From Candidatus Dormiibacterota bacterium (GTDB taxonomy: Bacteria > Chloroflexota > Dormibacteria > Aeolococcales > Aeolococcaceae): a stretch of 50,201 bases of DNA. The notes under the pieces were generated by a model. That model was not told where the DNA came from. It saw nothing but the letters and a program-made list of their open reading frames with translations, and made no database searches. Made by a program: the position numbers and the translations under genes. Below are positions 8,449-17,826 of this stretch, one piece after another (positions within the stretch are counted from its first letter, which is position 1; every line of letters starts with the position of its first letter). The stretch spans positions 1 to 50,201 of the forward strand of contig PKXZ01000015.1 of the NCBI GenBank assembly GCA_003132525.1. The letters run 5' to 3'.

Positions 8449-10095
8449 TCATCCCATGCGGTAGACGGTCTCCAGAACGGGTCGAGGTGCTGAGGCGTCG
8501 AGCGGATTTGCGGGCGACCGTTCGGTCGCGACGAGCACCCAGTTACCGGATGGAGCCGGATCGGTCTGCGCCAGCACCAGCATGTCGCCTGGTGATGCCT
8601 CGCTCTCGGCTTGCTCTGGCTTGAGGATTTGCATGCCCAGGGCCGCGAGCCCCGGCGGCGCGTTGTCGGTCTCATCATGCGTCGGCGGCGGTGGCAGCAG
8701 TGCGAAGAATGCGTCGATGTACGGCTGGTCCAGCGTCAATGACAGGTAGACGTGGTGACCGTTCGCCTGGTCGTGCGCCGTCGTGATCGCGGCGATCTCT
8801 CCGGTGTCGAAGAACGGCGCCGCCATGTTGGGGTACGCGGTGTACATGTCGACGGTGAAGTAGGCCGCCTGGACGAGCAGCCCCGCGGCGAGGACGCCGG
8901 TGACGGCGCGCCGAAGTCCGATGCGTGTGGCGAGTGCACGCCGGATCCCATCCGCACCGAGCACGGCGATGAGGATGAGGAAGGGCAGCATTCCCGACGC
9001 CCGGAGCGCATGACCGCTCTCGATGAACGTCAGCGCCGCGGCGATCGGGGCGAACACGATGCCGAGGATGAGGAAACGGATGAGCGGTTCGCGGCGTCGC
9101 TCCCAGCACACCATGATCCCGGCCACCAGCAGCGGCACCATCACCCAGAACAGCATTCCTCCGATCTGCGTGTTCTGGCGAGGATTCGCATCGCCGTACA
9201 CGAACAGAAAATTCGGGCCGATCGAGGTGAAGTAGTTGGTGATGAAGCGGCCGATGACGACGTTGATCGACGCGCCGTCGGCCCAGATGTTGAGGTAATC
9301 GAATCGCGCCGTCAGGGCCCCGGGATTGAGCAGCATGTACGTGCCCAGGACCGCGTAGCCGATGGCGACCGGCACCAGGACCCGCCACCACCCTGGCGTT
9401 CGGCGGATCCCCCAGGCGAGACCGATCGCGATCGCGATCAGGCCCACCTCGAGGCGCGCGGTCGTGTACCCGAAGATGGCAACGGCGAGGAAGACCCCGG
9501 CCCAGGCGAACTGCCGGGGCGTGGGGGTTCGCCGCGAGAGGAACCACAACGCTCCGGAGAGCAGCGCGACCCACGAGATGGTCTCGAATCCAACCCGGCT
9601 CTCGATGACGACCCAGGGGGTCAGCGCCCCGAGCACGAGGGTGCCGAAGGTCAGTGCGCGCGAGGCGGTGATTCGCCAGGCGGCGGCGGTGAGGAATCCC
9701 ACCACCGCGAGACCGAAGAAGGCCGCAGGCAGACGTTCGACGGTCACGGTCAGCGGCAGGAAGCGCGCGAGCAACGCCACGCTGTACACGTAGACCGGGT
9801 TCTTGTATTCGCCAAATGCCTCGAAGAAGAGCGGCCAGTGGATGCCGTGCTCGTCGACGCCAAAGTGGGCGATCGTCCAGGCGTTGTAGGCGATCGAGCT
9901 CTCATCCACGTACATCCCGGGTGGCGACCCGGACAGATCGATGAGGTTGCGCAGCACGACGAGCACCGCCACGACCGCGATCGCGCCAATCCAGATGCGA
10001 CGGTGTCGGCGAGATCGCCGCGCGTCGTCCTCGCCGGGCGCAGCGTCGCGTTCCGAATCGAGATGAACGATCGCCGGCGGGCTCTCCGCAACCAT
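8449..10095 (-). CDS. GT39/PMT-like membrane glycosyltransferase (GT-C fold)
   Basis: This large integral membrane protein of about 548 residues has a short charged cytoplasmic N-terminus (RRSRRHRR) and a first membrane segment. The PMT/ArnT-like first-loop motif YVDESSIAYNAW follows, in which D and E are the expected metal and catalytic acids. It continues with FGEYKNPVYVY, about ten more membrane segments and a C-terminal extracytoplasmic region. Such enzymes use polyprenyl-phosphate sugars to modify proteins or lipids. The frame stays open to 10377, but that would overlap the divergent dehydrogenase gene. ATG 10095 is used; GTG 10113 is an alternative, since TACTGT at 10118-10123 looks like a -10 box. 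The acceptor is unknown. Confidence 0.75.
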   Translation of the reverse strand: MVAESPPAIVHLDSERDAAPGEDDARRSRRHRRIWIGAIAVVAVLVVLRNLIDLSGSPPGMYVDESSIAYNAWTIAHFGVDEHGIHWPLFFEAFGEYKNPVYVYSVALLARFLPLTVTVERLPAAFFGLAVVGFLTAAAWRITASRALTFGTLVLGALTPWVVIESRVGFETISWVALLSGALWFLSRRTPTPRQFAWAGVFLAVAIFGYTTARLEVGLIAIAIGLAWGIRRTPGWWRVLVPVAIGYAVLGTYMLLNPGALTARFDYLNIWADGASINVVIGRFITNYFTSIGPNFLFVYGDANPRQNTQIGGMLFWVMVPLLVAGIMVCWERRREPLIRFLILGIVFAPIAAALTFIESGHALRASGMLPFLILIAVLGADGIRRALATRIGLRRAVTGVLAAGLLVQAAYFTVDMYTAYPNMAAPFFDTGEIAAITTAHDQANGHHVYLSLTLDQPYIDAFFALLPPPPTHDETDNAPPGLAALGMQILKPEQAESEASPGDMLVLAQTDPAPSGNWVLVATERSPANPLDASAPRPVLETVYRMG

Positions 10096-10194
10096 CGCCG
10101 CCTGCGGTTCCACGCGGACAGTATTTCCCAGGCAGCACGGGCCGGACGCTTCGCCCACGTCACAGACGCGTAACGTCAAACCCCTTTCCAGCAC

Positions 10195-10200
10195 TACGAT
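10195..10200 (+). promoter_or_regulatory. -10 box of a leaderless alcohol dehydrogenase transcript
   Basis: TACGAT ends 7 bases before ATG 10208. This is the spacing expected if transcription begins at or next to the start codon. It also argues against ATG 10199, which lies inside the box. Confidence 0.45.
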
Positions 10201-10207
10201 GTCTCGC

Positions 10208-11206
10208 ATGCGGGCGATGATTCTCGATGCGCCGCGCAGCCCTCTGCGCAGCGGCACGGTTGCCGATCCCGTGGCTGGTGACGGCCAGGTCCTCGTCAAG
10301 GTCGGAGCCTGCGGGGTGTGCCGTACGGATCTGCACGTTGTCGACGGGGAGCTGACGCATCCCAAACTCCCACTCACACCCGGCCATCAGATCGTTGGCG
10401 AAGTCCTCGAGGCGGGCGCCGGCGTCGACACCGTTCAGGTGGGCGATCGAATCGGAATCCCGTGGCTCGGGTGGACGTGTGGCGTGTGCGTCTATTGCAC
10501 ATCCGGGCGCGAGAACCTCTGCGATCGCGCCCGTTTCACGGGCTACGACATCGACGGCGGGTACGCGGAGTACACGGTTGCCGATGCGCGCTTCTGCTTT
10601 CCCATCGACCGCTCATACAGTGACGTTGAGGCGGCGCCCCTGCTTTGCGCGGGATTGATCGGCTACCGCTCGCTCAACGCCGCCGGGGATGGCGTCCGCC
10701 TTGGACTGTATGGGTTTGGCGACTCGGCGCACCTCGTCGCCCAGGTGGCGCGGTACCAGGGACGGCGCGTGTTTGCATTCACCCGCCCTGGAGACACCAG
10801 GGGTCAGGAGTTCGCGAGGCACCTCGGCGCTGAGTGGGCAGGAGGCACCGACGAGAAGCCGCCCGACGAACTCGACGCGGCAATCATCTTCGCGCCCGTC
10901 GGCGCGCTGGTCCCGCTCGCGCTGGGCGCGGTGGCGAAAGGGGGAACGGTGGTGTGCGCCGGCATCCACATGAGTGACATCCCGACGTTTTCATACGACT
11001 TGCTCTGGGGGGAGCGCAGCGTGCGATCGGTGGCGAATCTGACGCGCCGCGATGGCACGGAATTCCTGGCGCTTGCGCACCGGATCCCGGTGCGGGCCGA
11101 GGTCGAGACCCTGCCGCTCGACCAGGCGAACACCGCCCTGACCAGGCTGCGCGACGGGAAGGTCGAGGGCGCGCTCGTCCTCACGACCGCATTCACTGTG
11201 GTCTAG
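10208..11206 (+). CDS. Zinc-dependent alcohol dehydrogenase (AdhA-like MDR family)
   Basis: This is a medium-chain dehydrogenase of 332 residues. Visible features are the catalytic zinc motif GVCRTDLH (Cys about 38), PGHQIVG (His about 60) and four structural-zinc cysteines near 91, 94, 97 and 105. The cofactor domain opens with LGLYGFGDSAH, the variant dinucleotide loop of the AdhA subgroup. It likely oxidises alcohols or reduces aldehydes with NAD(P). The motif is GHQ rather than the GHE of classical horse-type enzymes, as I recall for this subgroup. The start is set at MRAMILD (10208) because it matches the family start and follows a -10 box by 7 bases. The gene is divergent from the GT39-like gene and is followed by a hairpin. 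Confidence 0.9.
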   Translation: MRAMILDAPRSPLRSGTVADPVAGDGQVLVKVGACGVCRTDLHVVDGELTHPKLPLTPGHQIVGEVLEAGAGVDTVQVGDRIGIPWLGWTCGVCVYCTSGRENLCDRARFTGYDIDGGYAEYTVADARFCFPIDRSYSDVEAAPLLCAGLIGYRSLNAAGDGVRLGLYGFGDSAHLVAQVARYQGRRVFAFTRPGDTRGQEFARHLGAEWAGGTDEKPPDELDAAIIFAPVGALVPLALGAVAKGGTVVCAGIHMSDIPTFSYDLLWGERSVRSVANLTRRDGTEFLALAHRIPVRAEVETLPLDQANTALTRLRDGKVEGALVLTTAFTVV

Positions 11207-11209
11207 CGC

Positions 11210-11231
11210 GGGCGGACGGGCCCCTCCGCCC
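11210..11231 (+). terminator. Hairpin after the alcohol dehydrogenase gene
   Basis: GGGCGGA (11210-11216) pairs with TCCGCCC (11225-11231) across an 8-base GC loop, 3 bases after the stop. No T-run follows. It separates the gene from the ArsR operon promoter. Confidence 0.5.
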
Positions 11232-11265
11232 CACGCTCAACCGAATTGCGAAATATCGGCGACGC

Positions 11266-11302
11266 ATATGCCTTGACGGTTATATGCCTGATGAGGCATG
11301 CT
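11266..11302 (+). promoter_or_regulatory. Promoter and palindromic operator of the ArsR-SRPBCC operon
   Basis: TTGACG (11273-11278) is a good -35. CATGCT (11297-11302), 18 bases on, is a poor -10 that ends 7 bases before ATG 11310, so the mRNA may be leaderless. A perfect inverted repeat ATGCCT-GATG-AGGCAT (11284-11299) lies between -35 and -10. Its left half, as ATATGCCT, is repeated directly at 11266-11273. This layout fits autorepression by the ArsR-type protein encoded next. Confidence 0.5.
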
Positions 11303-11309
11303 GCGGCAC

Positions 11310-11666
11310 ATGACGGTCGCATTCGACGTTCTCGCTGAGCCGTCGCGCCGGCACATCCTCGATCTGCTCCTGGCGGCCGAGCGCCCGGTGGCGGACCTGG
11401 TTGCCGCGACGGCCATGAGTCAGCCGGCCGTCTCGAAGCATCTCCGCGTCCTTCGGGAGGCTGGGCTTGTGTCGGTGCGCACGGACGCGCAGCGGCGGAT
11501 CTATCGCGTTCGCGTGGAACCACTTCGAACTATCGACGAGTGGCTGCGGCCGTACCGTCAGCTGTGGTCGTCCCGGCTGGACGCGCTCGAGCATCGTCTC
11601 GACACGATGGACAGTTCGGAGCCAGGCGGCGACGCGCCCGCGGCAAGCACGAGGGCAGCAGAGTGA
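11310..11666 (+). CDS. ArsR-family winged-helix transcriptional regulator
   Basis: This is a 118-residue ArsR-type repressor: FDVLAEPSRRHILDLLL (helices 1-2), then the recognition region MSQPAVSKHLRVLREAGLV and the wing RRIYRV. No Cys-rich metal site is visible, so it is probably not a metal sensor. It belongs to the group found next to SRPBCC/AHSA1 proteins. ATG 11310 is preferred to 11298 because the protein then begins at the usual MTVAFDVL and follows a putative -10 by 7 bases. Its stop overlaps the GTG of the next gene (GTGA), so the two are translationally coupled. The palindrome in its promoter is the likely binding site. Confidence 0.9.
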   Translation: MTVAFDVLAEPSRRHILDLLLAAERPVADLVAATAMSQPAVSKHLRVLREAGLVSVRTDAQRRIYRVRVEPLRTIDEWLRPYRQLWSSRLDALEHRLDTMDSSEPGGDAPAASTRAAE

Positions 11667-12232
11667 CCGACTCGCACCCCGCCGTCAGCGACGAGTTCGG
11701 CGAGATGGACATTCGCGGCGGCCGGGTCGTGCTGACGTTCGAGCGCCGCCTGCCGCACCGACCCGAGAAGGTGTGGCGCGGGCTGACCGAGCCCGAACAC
11801 ATCGCCGCATGGTTCCCAACCACGATCGATGGCGAATACGTCGCGGGCGCGCCGCTGACTCACCGCTTTCGAGAGCTGCAACTTCCGCAAGTAGCCGGCG
11901 AGATGCTCGCATTCGAGCCCCCATCACTCCTGGAACTGCTGTGGGGTGACGAGCTGTTGCGGTTCGAGCTTGCCCCCGAGGGCGAGGGGACACTGCTCAC
12001 GTTCACCTGCAGCTTCGATGAGATCGGCCGCGCCGCACGAGACGGAGCCGGCTGGCACGCGTGCCTGGACCTCCTCGGCTTCGCCGTTGCGGACACTGCC
12101 GCGCCGTGGTCGTCCGCAGATCGGTGGACGCAGGTCCACGACCGCTACAGGGAGCGGTTCGGCGCGGCCGCATCGACGCTTGGGCCGCCGCCGGAGTGGG
12201 AAGGCGCGCACGGGTCGGCGCCGGCACGGTGA
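11663..12232 (+). CDS. SRPBCC (AHSA1-like) domain protein
   Basis: The 189-residue product has the START/Bet v1-like hallmark of the AHSA1 group: FERRLPHRPEKVWRGLTEPEHIAAWFP, followed by beta strands with LLELLWGDELLRFELAPEGEGTLLTFT and a C-terminal helix GAGWHACLDLL. This fold binds small hydrophobic ligands; the ligand here is unknown. GTG 11663 overlaps the ArsR stop by 4 bases. ArsR-SRPBCC pairs are common, and the SRPBCC partner probably handles or senses the compound that relieves repression. The family call is secure and the role is inferred. Confidence 0.85.
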   Translation: MTDSHPAVSDEFGEMDIRGGRVVLTFERRLPHRPEKVWRGLTEPEHIAAWFPTTIDGEYVAGAPLTHRFRELQLPQVAGEMLAFEPPSLLELLWGDELLRFELAPEGEGTLLTFTCSFDEIGRAARDGAGWHACLDLLGFAVADTAAPWSSADRWTQVHDRYRERFGAAASTLGPPPEWEGAHGSAPAR

Positions 12233-12281
12233 GCGCGGCCCCCGGTGACGTAGCGGTTCACCGCTGCGCGACCATTCCGGG

Positions 12282-14387
12282 GTGACTGAGACGAGCTTTC
12301 CCCGACAGCAGGCGCGCACACGCCGCTTCAGCCTTGGAGTCCCGCGAGACTTCGTCATCTCCCCGGACGGTGGACGCGTGCTGTTCCTGCGCACGCAGAG
12401 CGGAACGGATCCGCGCACCTGTCTCTGGCAATTCGATGTCAGCACCGGGACATCGACGCTGATTGCCGACCCGGCGACCCTCGAGCACGACGATGGCGCC
12501 GAGGTTCCGGCCGAGGAGCGGATGCGTCGCGAGCGAGCCCGCGAATCGTCCGGCGGCATCGTTCGCTTCTCGACCGACCGAGATGTCACGCGCGCCGCGT
12601 TCGACCTCGCGGGGCGGCTCTACCTGGTGGACCTCATCGCCGGTGAGGTGGCCGAGCTTCCCACCGCCGGCAGGGCGATCGATCCTCGTCTTGATCCAAC
12701 CGGCACGCATGTCGCATATGTCGAGGCCGGTGCGCTCAACGTCGTGGGAACCGGCGGCGCTGCATCTCGTGCGCTCATGACCCCGGAAACCGACCAGGTC
12801 ACCTATGGCCTCGCCGAGTTCGTGGCCGCCGAGGAGATGGCTCGTCAGAGCGGATACTGGTGGTCTCCGGATGGATCCCGGTTGCTGGTCGCGCGCGTCG
12901 ACGTCTCCCGCGTGCACCGGTGGTACATCGCCGATCCCGCCAATCCGGCGAGCCCACCGGTTGCCGTTGCGTATCCGGCAGCGGGAACGCCCAATGCCGA
13001 AGTCACACTGCACCTTGTCGATGTCAACGGCTCGGCGGCGGTCGATGTGCAGTGGGATCGAGCCGGCTTCGAGTACGTGACCACGGTGGACTGGTCGGAA
13101 CACGGCCTGCTCGTCGTGGTGCAGAGCCGCGATCAACGGACCATGCGCATCCTCGACGTCGATACGTCGACCGGCGCGACGTCGGTCGTTCGCGAGGACA
13201 CCGATGACGCGTGGGTCGACATCGTTGCCGGCGCGCCGGCGAGGTTGACCGACGGCACGTTGGTGTGGACCGTCGACCGCGACGGTGCCAGGCGCCTTCT
13301 GATCGGCGACGAACCGGTCACCGACGCGGATCTCCAGGTGCGCGATGTTGCCGCCGTCGACGGCGATGTGGTGGTCTTCAGAGCGTCGACCACGCCCACC
13401 GAGGTCGGCGTGTACACGTGGTCGAAGACAGCCGGCGTACAGACGATGAACGCCGAGGGAGTCACTCCGGGTGTCTGGCGCGCCCGCCGATCGGGTGGCA
13501 CGACGGTGATCGTCGCGCGCGACCTCGAGCGCCCCGGGATCCGCGTCTCAGTCCATCGCGATGCCGTTCGTGTGGGAGACATCGAGTCGTTCGCGGAGAC
13601 ACCGTCGATAGCGCTCAACGTTCGATTGATCGCGCTCGGTGCGCGCCGGCTGAGCGCAGCCCTCGTGCTTCCCAAGGGGCACGAACTCGGGAGCGGCAAG
13701 CTGCCGGTGCTGCTCGACCCATATGGGGGTCCCGCCATGCAGAAGGTGACCGCGTCAGCGGGCACATTTCTCGAGTCGCAATGGTTCGCCGATCAAGGGT
13801 TCGCGGTGCTCGTGATCGACGGCCGGGGGACGCCGGGTCGCGGACCCGAGTGGGATCGGTCGATCCGTGGGGACCACGCAACGCCCGTGCTCGAGGACCA
13901 GGTCGATGGGCTGCGTGCAGCGGCCGCCGAGTGGCCGGACCTCGATCTGTCGCGGGTCGCGATCCGAGGGTGGTCGTTCGGTGGGTTCCTCGCCGCGCTG
14001 GCGGTGCTGCGTCGCCCGGATGTCTTCCACGTCGCGATCGCCGGCGCACCGGTCACAGAGGACCACCTCTACGACACGCATTATACCGAGCGCTATCTCG
14101 GGCACCCGGACGCGGAGCCCGCCAACTACGCAGCGGTATCGCTGATCACTGAAGCCCCGCGTCTGACGCGTCCGCTGATGCTCATCCACGGGCTGAGCGA
14201 CGACAACGTGGTGGTCGCGCACACGCTGCGCCTCTCGGCTGCGCTGCTCGCCGCCGGACGCGAGCACACGGTGCTGCCACTCACCGGTGCAACGCACATG
14301 GCGAATGACGAGGCCGTCGCCGAGAATCTCCTCCTGCTCGAGCTCGAGTTCATCCGTCGCGCGCTCGCCGACGTCGCCTCCGGCTGA
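12282..14387 (+). CDS. S9 family prolyl peptidase (dipeptidyl peptidase IV-like)
   Basis: The product of 701 residues has an N-terminal beta-propeller and a C-terminal alpha/beta hydrolase. The Glu-Glu motif that binds the substrate N-terminus in DPP-IV is visible in EFVAAEEMARQSGYWWSPDG, and the triad is present: Ser565 in GWSFGG, Asp640 in HGLSDDN and His672 in GATHM. Expected activity is release of X-Pro dipeptides from peptide N-termini. No signal peptide is seen, so it is probably cytoplasmic and serves peptide use. The start is GTG 12282, 49 bases after the SRPBCC gene, so it may be co-transcribed. It converges with the DMT transporter gene with only 3 bases between them. Confidence 0.9.
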   Translation: MTETSFPRQQARTRRFSLGVPRDFVISPDGGRVLFLRTQSGTDPRTCLWQFDVSTGTSTLIADPATLEHDDGAEVPAEERMRRERARESSGGIVRFSTDRDVTRAAFDLAGRLYLVDLIAGEVAELPTAGRAIDPRLDPTGTHVAYVEAGALNVVGTGGAASRALMTPETDQVTYGLAEFVAAEEMARQSGYWWSPDGSRLLVARVDVSRVHRWYIADPANPASPPVAVAYPAAGTPNAEVTLHLVDVNGSAAVDVQWDRAGFEYVTTVDWSEHGLLVVVQSRDQRTMRILDVDTSTGATSVVREDTDDAWVDIVAGAPARLTDGTLVWTVDRDGARRLLIGDEPVTDADLQVRDVAAVDGDVVVFRASTTPTEVGVYTWSKTAGVQTMNAEGVTPGVWRARRSGGTTVIVARDLERPGIRVSVHRDAVRVGDIESFAETPSIALNVRLIALGARRLSAALVLPKGHELGSGKLPVLLDPYGGPAMQKVTASAGTFLESQWFADQGFAVLVIDGRGTPGRGPEWDRSIRGDHATPVLEDQVDGLRAAAAEWPDLDLSRVAIRGWSFGGFLAALAVLRRPDVFHVAIAGAPVTEDHLYDTHYTERYLGHPDAEPANYAAVSLITEAPRLTRPLMLIHGLSDDNVVVAHTLRLSAALLAAGREHTVLPLTGATHMANDEAVAENLLLLELEFIRRALADVASG

Positions 14388-14390
14388 CGG

Positions 14391-15242
14391 TCAGGGGATC
14401 GCGATCATCGCGATCGCGACCACCGCCAGGCCGGCTCCGAGACCCTGCAGCACCGTCATGCGTTCGTGCGTGAACAGGCGGGCGCACAGCACGGTGAATG
14501 CCGGATAAAAGGACGTGAGGAGCGCGGTGACCGACAGCAGTCCCGTGTGTGTCGCATACAGGTAGAGCACAACTCCGGTGCCGTCGAACACGCCGCCGAC
14601 CCCGATGATGCGCAGCGAGCTGCGGCGGACGATGGGGGAGGTTCCGGTGAACAGGGCGGTGCTCAATGCCGCCGCGGCAGAGCCGAAGCGTCCGCTCACG
14701 AAGGCGGTCACGCCCGCGTGGCTCGCGTCGTGGAACAGCACGAAGAAGAGCCCGAAGGCCACGCCGGCGAAGAGTGCGAGGCTCACGCCGAGCCGGGCGT
14801 TGCTGACGTCCTCGCGGCTCGGCCCGTTGATGAGCACGAGCGCGGCCAGACCGACGGCGATGCCCCCGACCTGCCACGGCTCGAGCCGGTCGCCGCCGAT
14901 CAGTCCCACCGCGACCGGGAGCGCGGCTGCCACGAACCCGGTGATCGGCGCCACCACACCGATCAGGTTCAGCGACATGGCCCGGTAGAACGCGACCAGC
15001 CCGAGACCGCCGATCGCGCCGCCCCCAAACGCCTGCAGTGCTGCCTCGAGATCCCAGCCGTGGGGGAGGAGGACGAATGCGAGCGGCACCGCCACCAGAC
15101 CGACCGATTCGACCGCGATGGCGACGCTCGGAGCGCTGCTTTTCCTGCCGGCGAAGCCTCCTGTGAAGTCGGCGATGCCGAGCGTCACCGCGGATGCCAT
15201 GGCCGTCAGCGGCGAGAGGGGAAGGGTCATGGCCGCGGTCAC
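14391..15242 (-). CDS. EamA/DMT family membrane transporter
   Basis: The product of 279-283 residues has ten predicted membrane segments arranged as two EamA halves. The first half contains LGIADFTGGFAGRK and the second starts near GVSLALFAGVAFGLFFVLFH. The end has the typical LTHERMTVLQGLGAGLAVVAIAMI, with the charged residue before the last helix. DMT proteins export or take up metabolites; the substrate cannot be read from the sequence. The start is GTG 15242, or ATG 15230. It lies 18 bases after the stop of the EAL-GAF-GGDEF gene on the same strand and is probably co-transcribed with it. Confidence 0.8.
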   Translation of the reverse strand: MTAAMTLPLSPLTAMASAVTLGIADFTGGFAGRKSSAPSVAIAVESVGLVAVPLAFVLLPHGWDLEAALQAFGGGAIGGLGLVAFYRAMSLNLIGVVAPITGFVAAALPVAVGLIGGDRLEPWQVGGIAVGLAALVLINGPSREDVSNARLGVSLALFAGVAFGLFFVLFHDASHAGVTAFVSGRFGSAAAALSTALFTGTSPIVRRSSLRIIGVGGVFDGTGVVLYLYATHTGLLSVTALLTSFYPAFTVLCARLFTHERMTVLQGLGAGLAVVAIAMIAIP

Positions 15243-15260
15243 GGTAGCCGAGGCGGGACG

Positions 15261-17786
15261 TCAGGCGATGGCGTCCTGCGTGACCGGTCCCGGGATGAGG
15301 GTGACCAGCGAGAGCTTCACCTGGTCGCGCCCGCCGCGCTTGGCTTGGTACATGGCGACGTCCGCAGCTCGGATCAGATCCTCGAGGCGCGCTCCCTGCT
15401 CCGGGAAGCTGGCGATCCCGATCGACGCGGTGACGTGCTCGACACCGCTGCATGCGGGTGGGATGGGGACATTGCGCAGTGCGCGCCGCAGGTCTCCTGC
15501 AACACGCGCGGCACCCGATGCCTCGGCGTCGCGAAGCACGAGGACGAACTCCTCACCGCCAAGTCGCACGGCTGCATCCCCGGCACGGGTGATGCGCCGC
15601 AGCTCGGTTGCGACCCGTTGCAGCACGGCGTCTCCCGCGGCATGGCCACCGCTGTCGTTGATGCCCTTGAAGTGGTCGAGGTCGACGAGCACGACGCTCA
15701 GTGGCATGCCCCGCCGCCGGCAGTCGGCAATCTCGAGCTCACCCGCCTCGCGCAACCAGCGGCTGTTGTAGAGACCGGTGAGACCATCGGTCATCGCGCG
15801 CCGCGCCAGCTCCTGGTAGAGCTGGGCGTTGTGCCAGGCCATCGCGGCGGTGTGGCCGAACAGCGTCGCGGTCTCGAGGTCCTCGTCGGTGAATCGATTG
15901 AGGCCCATGCGCCGGCAGTTGAGCATGCCGAGCTTGTGGTCTCCTGCGAGGAGCGGGATGAGCAGCAGCGACTCGTGCTCAAACGGCGTGTTCGGCACTG
16001 CAGCCGCGGCCGGGTGCGCCCCCGCATTGCCGAGATTCTGTGGCGTGCCAAGCGCGAAGGCCCATCCATTGACGCCCACGGAAAGCGAGAACACGTCAGC
16101 CATGATCTCGGCCGCCTGGCGTCCCGTGGCGAACGCGGCGACGAAGCGATGATGGTTGTGATCCGCCTCGTAGATGGAGAGGTCGTCGACGGGGACGACG
16201 CGCTGCAACTGCTCGGCGATGGCCGCGAGAATGCGCTGCGGATCGTGCTCCGCCTGCAACGCGAGCGCCGCGCGAGACAGGGCATGGGGAAGGCTCTCCG
16301 GTGTCGGCAGTGCCGGGTGCGGTTTGCGCCGTGACGGCTCATGAATCGATGCCGTGGAATGGACGGTCGCGGGAAAGGACTCGACGCGGCGAGTTGCGAA
16401 CCATGCGGGCTGGACCAACGTCGCGCCCACGACCGCCGGGGCGCCGAGGATCACCGGTTCGCTGAGCACGTTTCCCTGACCAAACTGCACGCCCAGGTCC
16501 ATGAGGCTCTTGAGGTCCGCCTCGGTCTCGATCCCTTCGGCGATGATGCGCGCGTTGATGTGCGTGCCGAACGACAGCATCGATACCACGAGCGCGCGTC
16601 GCGAGTCGCTGGAATGCACGCCGTGAATGAGGTCGCGATCGATCTTGATGAAGTCCGGCCGAACCTCAGCGATCACGAGCATGCTCGCGTGCCCCGCGCC
16701 CGCGTCGTCGATCGCGATCCGGAAACCGCGCGAGCGCAGGTCGGCCACGACGCGCCGGAGACGCGCGACATTGGGTACCGGCACCCGTTCGCTGATCTCG
16801 AGGACGACATTCTCGGGGGCAACGGCGGCTTCCTCAGCGAACTGAGACAGACGCAACGCAGCGTTCGGCTGCGTCAGCGTCGGCAGCATCACGTTGAGGA
16901 AGAGCGTGGCCGGCATCGTGTGCACGCTGCCCGCGAGCCCTGCCCGGATGCAGGCCTCGTCCAGCTCCTTCTCCATCGAGTCACCGGCGGCATCGAAGAG
17001 CGCGCTGGGCACCTGGGGGCCGGCGCCCGGGTTGATCCGGCAGAGCGACTCGTATCCGAGCGTCACCCCGTCGAGGAGGCGGACAATCGGCTGCATCGCC
17101 GGGCGAATCCCGCCGGAGGCGATGAGCCCCCGGATGAGCTCGGGAGTCGTTCCCTGCTCGTCGCGGTGGGCCGCCACGGCGCTGGTCACAGCACCGAGGC
17201 GCCGCCACGCCGGGCCGAGTTGCGCCGCCACCACCTGCAGGAAGGGGAGCGCGTCGAGTCCGCCGGGACCGCCACGCCAGGTGACGAGGACCCCGAGGAG
17301 CTCGTCGCCGCGCTCGACCGGGACGGCGACGAAGGGACCGGAGCCGATCTCGTGTCGCAGCGCGGCACGCTCGCTCGCCGACAGGTGTGGCACCAGCGTC
17401 ATCAGCGACGCCGCCAGGTCGGAGCTGGTCGCGGGCGAGCGCCGCGTTGCGGCTGCGTCGACGCACGGGATCGCATTGGTGCGCATGTCGAGACTGGTGA
17501 GCGTCTGCCCGAGGATCGTCTCAACGCGGGCAAGTGACTCGGTCTCGACGCGGTCGCCGAGCAGCCGGATGCGGTCCCCCTCGAGCTCGGCGAAGTAGCT
17601 CCGGAAGCCGAGGTCGCGAAGGCATCCGCCGGTGAGCTCGAGCAGCTCATCCTTCGACTCGGCTCTCGCGATGCTGCGGCTCAGCTGCGAGAGAACGCGC
17701 AGCGCGCGCCGCGAGGAATAGGCGCGGAGATTCTCCGGTTGCATTGCACCGAGGATCGGCGGTGCCACCTGCGGACCCGATGACAA
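15261..17786 (-). CDS. GAF-EAL-GAF-GGDEF bifunctional c-di-GMP protein
   Basis: The 841-residue cytoplasmic protein has, in order, a GAF-like domain (about 30-195), EAL (about 215-450), GAF (about 500-655) and GGDEF (about 660-828). The EAL site is largely intact: E246 in YESL, N298, E330 in LEISE, D360-D361, K381, E417 in IAEG and Q437, so phosphodiesterase activity is plausible. The cyclase site reads GGEEF (743-747), with an inhibitory-site RxxD (R734-D737) five residues before it. Hence it may both make and break c-di-GMP under GAF control. EAL before GGDEF is the reverse of the common order. The listed start is TTG; GTG 17768 or ATG 17744 are possible. It is divergent from a paralogue at 18394. 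Confidence 0.9.
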   Translation of the reverse strand: MSSGPQVAPPILGAMQPENLRAYSSRRALRVLSQLSRSIARAESKDELLELTGGCLRDLGFRSYFAELEGDRIRLLGDRVETESLARVETILGQTLTSLDMRTNAIPCVDAAATRRSPATSSDLAASLMTLVPHLSASERAALRHEIGSGPFVAVPVERGDELLGVLVTWRGGPGGLDALPFLQVVAAQLGPAWRRLGAVTSAVAAHRDEQGTTPELIRGLIASGGIRPAMQPIVRLLDGVTLGYESLCRINPGAGPQVPSALFDAAGDSMEKELDEACIRAGLAGSVHTMPATLFLNVMLPTLTQPNAALRLSQFAEEAAVAPENVVLEISERVPVPNVARLRRVVADLRSRGFRIAIDDAGAGHASMLVIAEVRPDFIKIDRDLIHGVHSSDSRRALVVSMLSFGTHINARIIAEGIETEADLKSLMDLGVQFGQGNVLSEPVILGAPAVVGATLVQPAWFATRRVESFPATVHSTASIHEPSRRKPHPALPTPESLPHALSRAALALQAEHDPQRILAAIAEQLQRVVPVDDLSIYEADHNHHRFVAAFATGRQAAEIMADVFSLSVGVNGWAFALGTPQNLGNAGAHPAAAAVPNTPFEHESLLLIPLLAGDHKLGMLNCRRMGLNRFTDEDLETATLFGHTAAMAWHNAQLYQELARRAMTDGLTGLYNSRWLREAGELEIADCRRRGMPLSVVLVDLDHFKGINDSGGHAAGDAVLQRVATELRRITRAGDAAVRLGGEEFVLVLRDAEASGAARVAGDLRRALRNVPIPPACSGVEHVTASIGIASFPEQGARLEDLIRAADVAMYQAKRGGRDQVKLSLVTLIPGPVTQDAIA

Positions 17787-17826
17787 CCATGTCGCAGGGC
17801 AACATCAATAGGCGTCCCGGGGCTGT

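Noticed and set aside
14466-17537. Long plus-strand open frames of 622 and 398 codons
   Set aside because: They are antisense to the DMT and EAL-GAF-GGDEF genes. Their products are Arg/Glu/His-rich low-complexity text without domains, as expected from GC-rich shadow frames.
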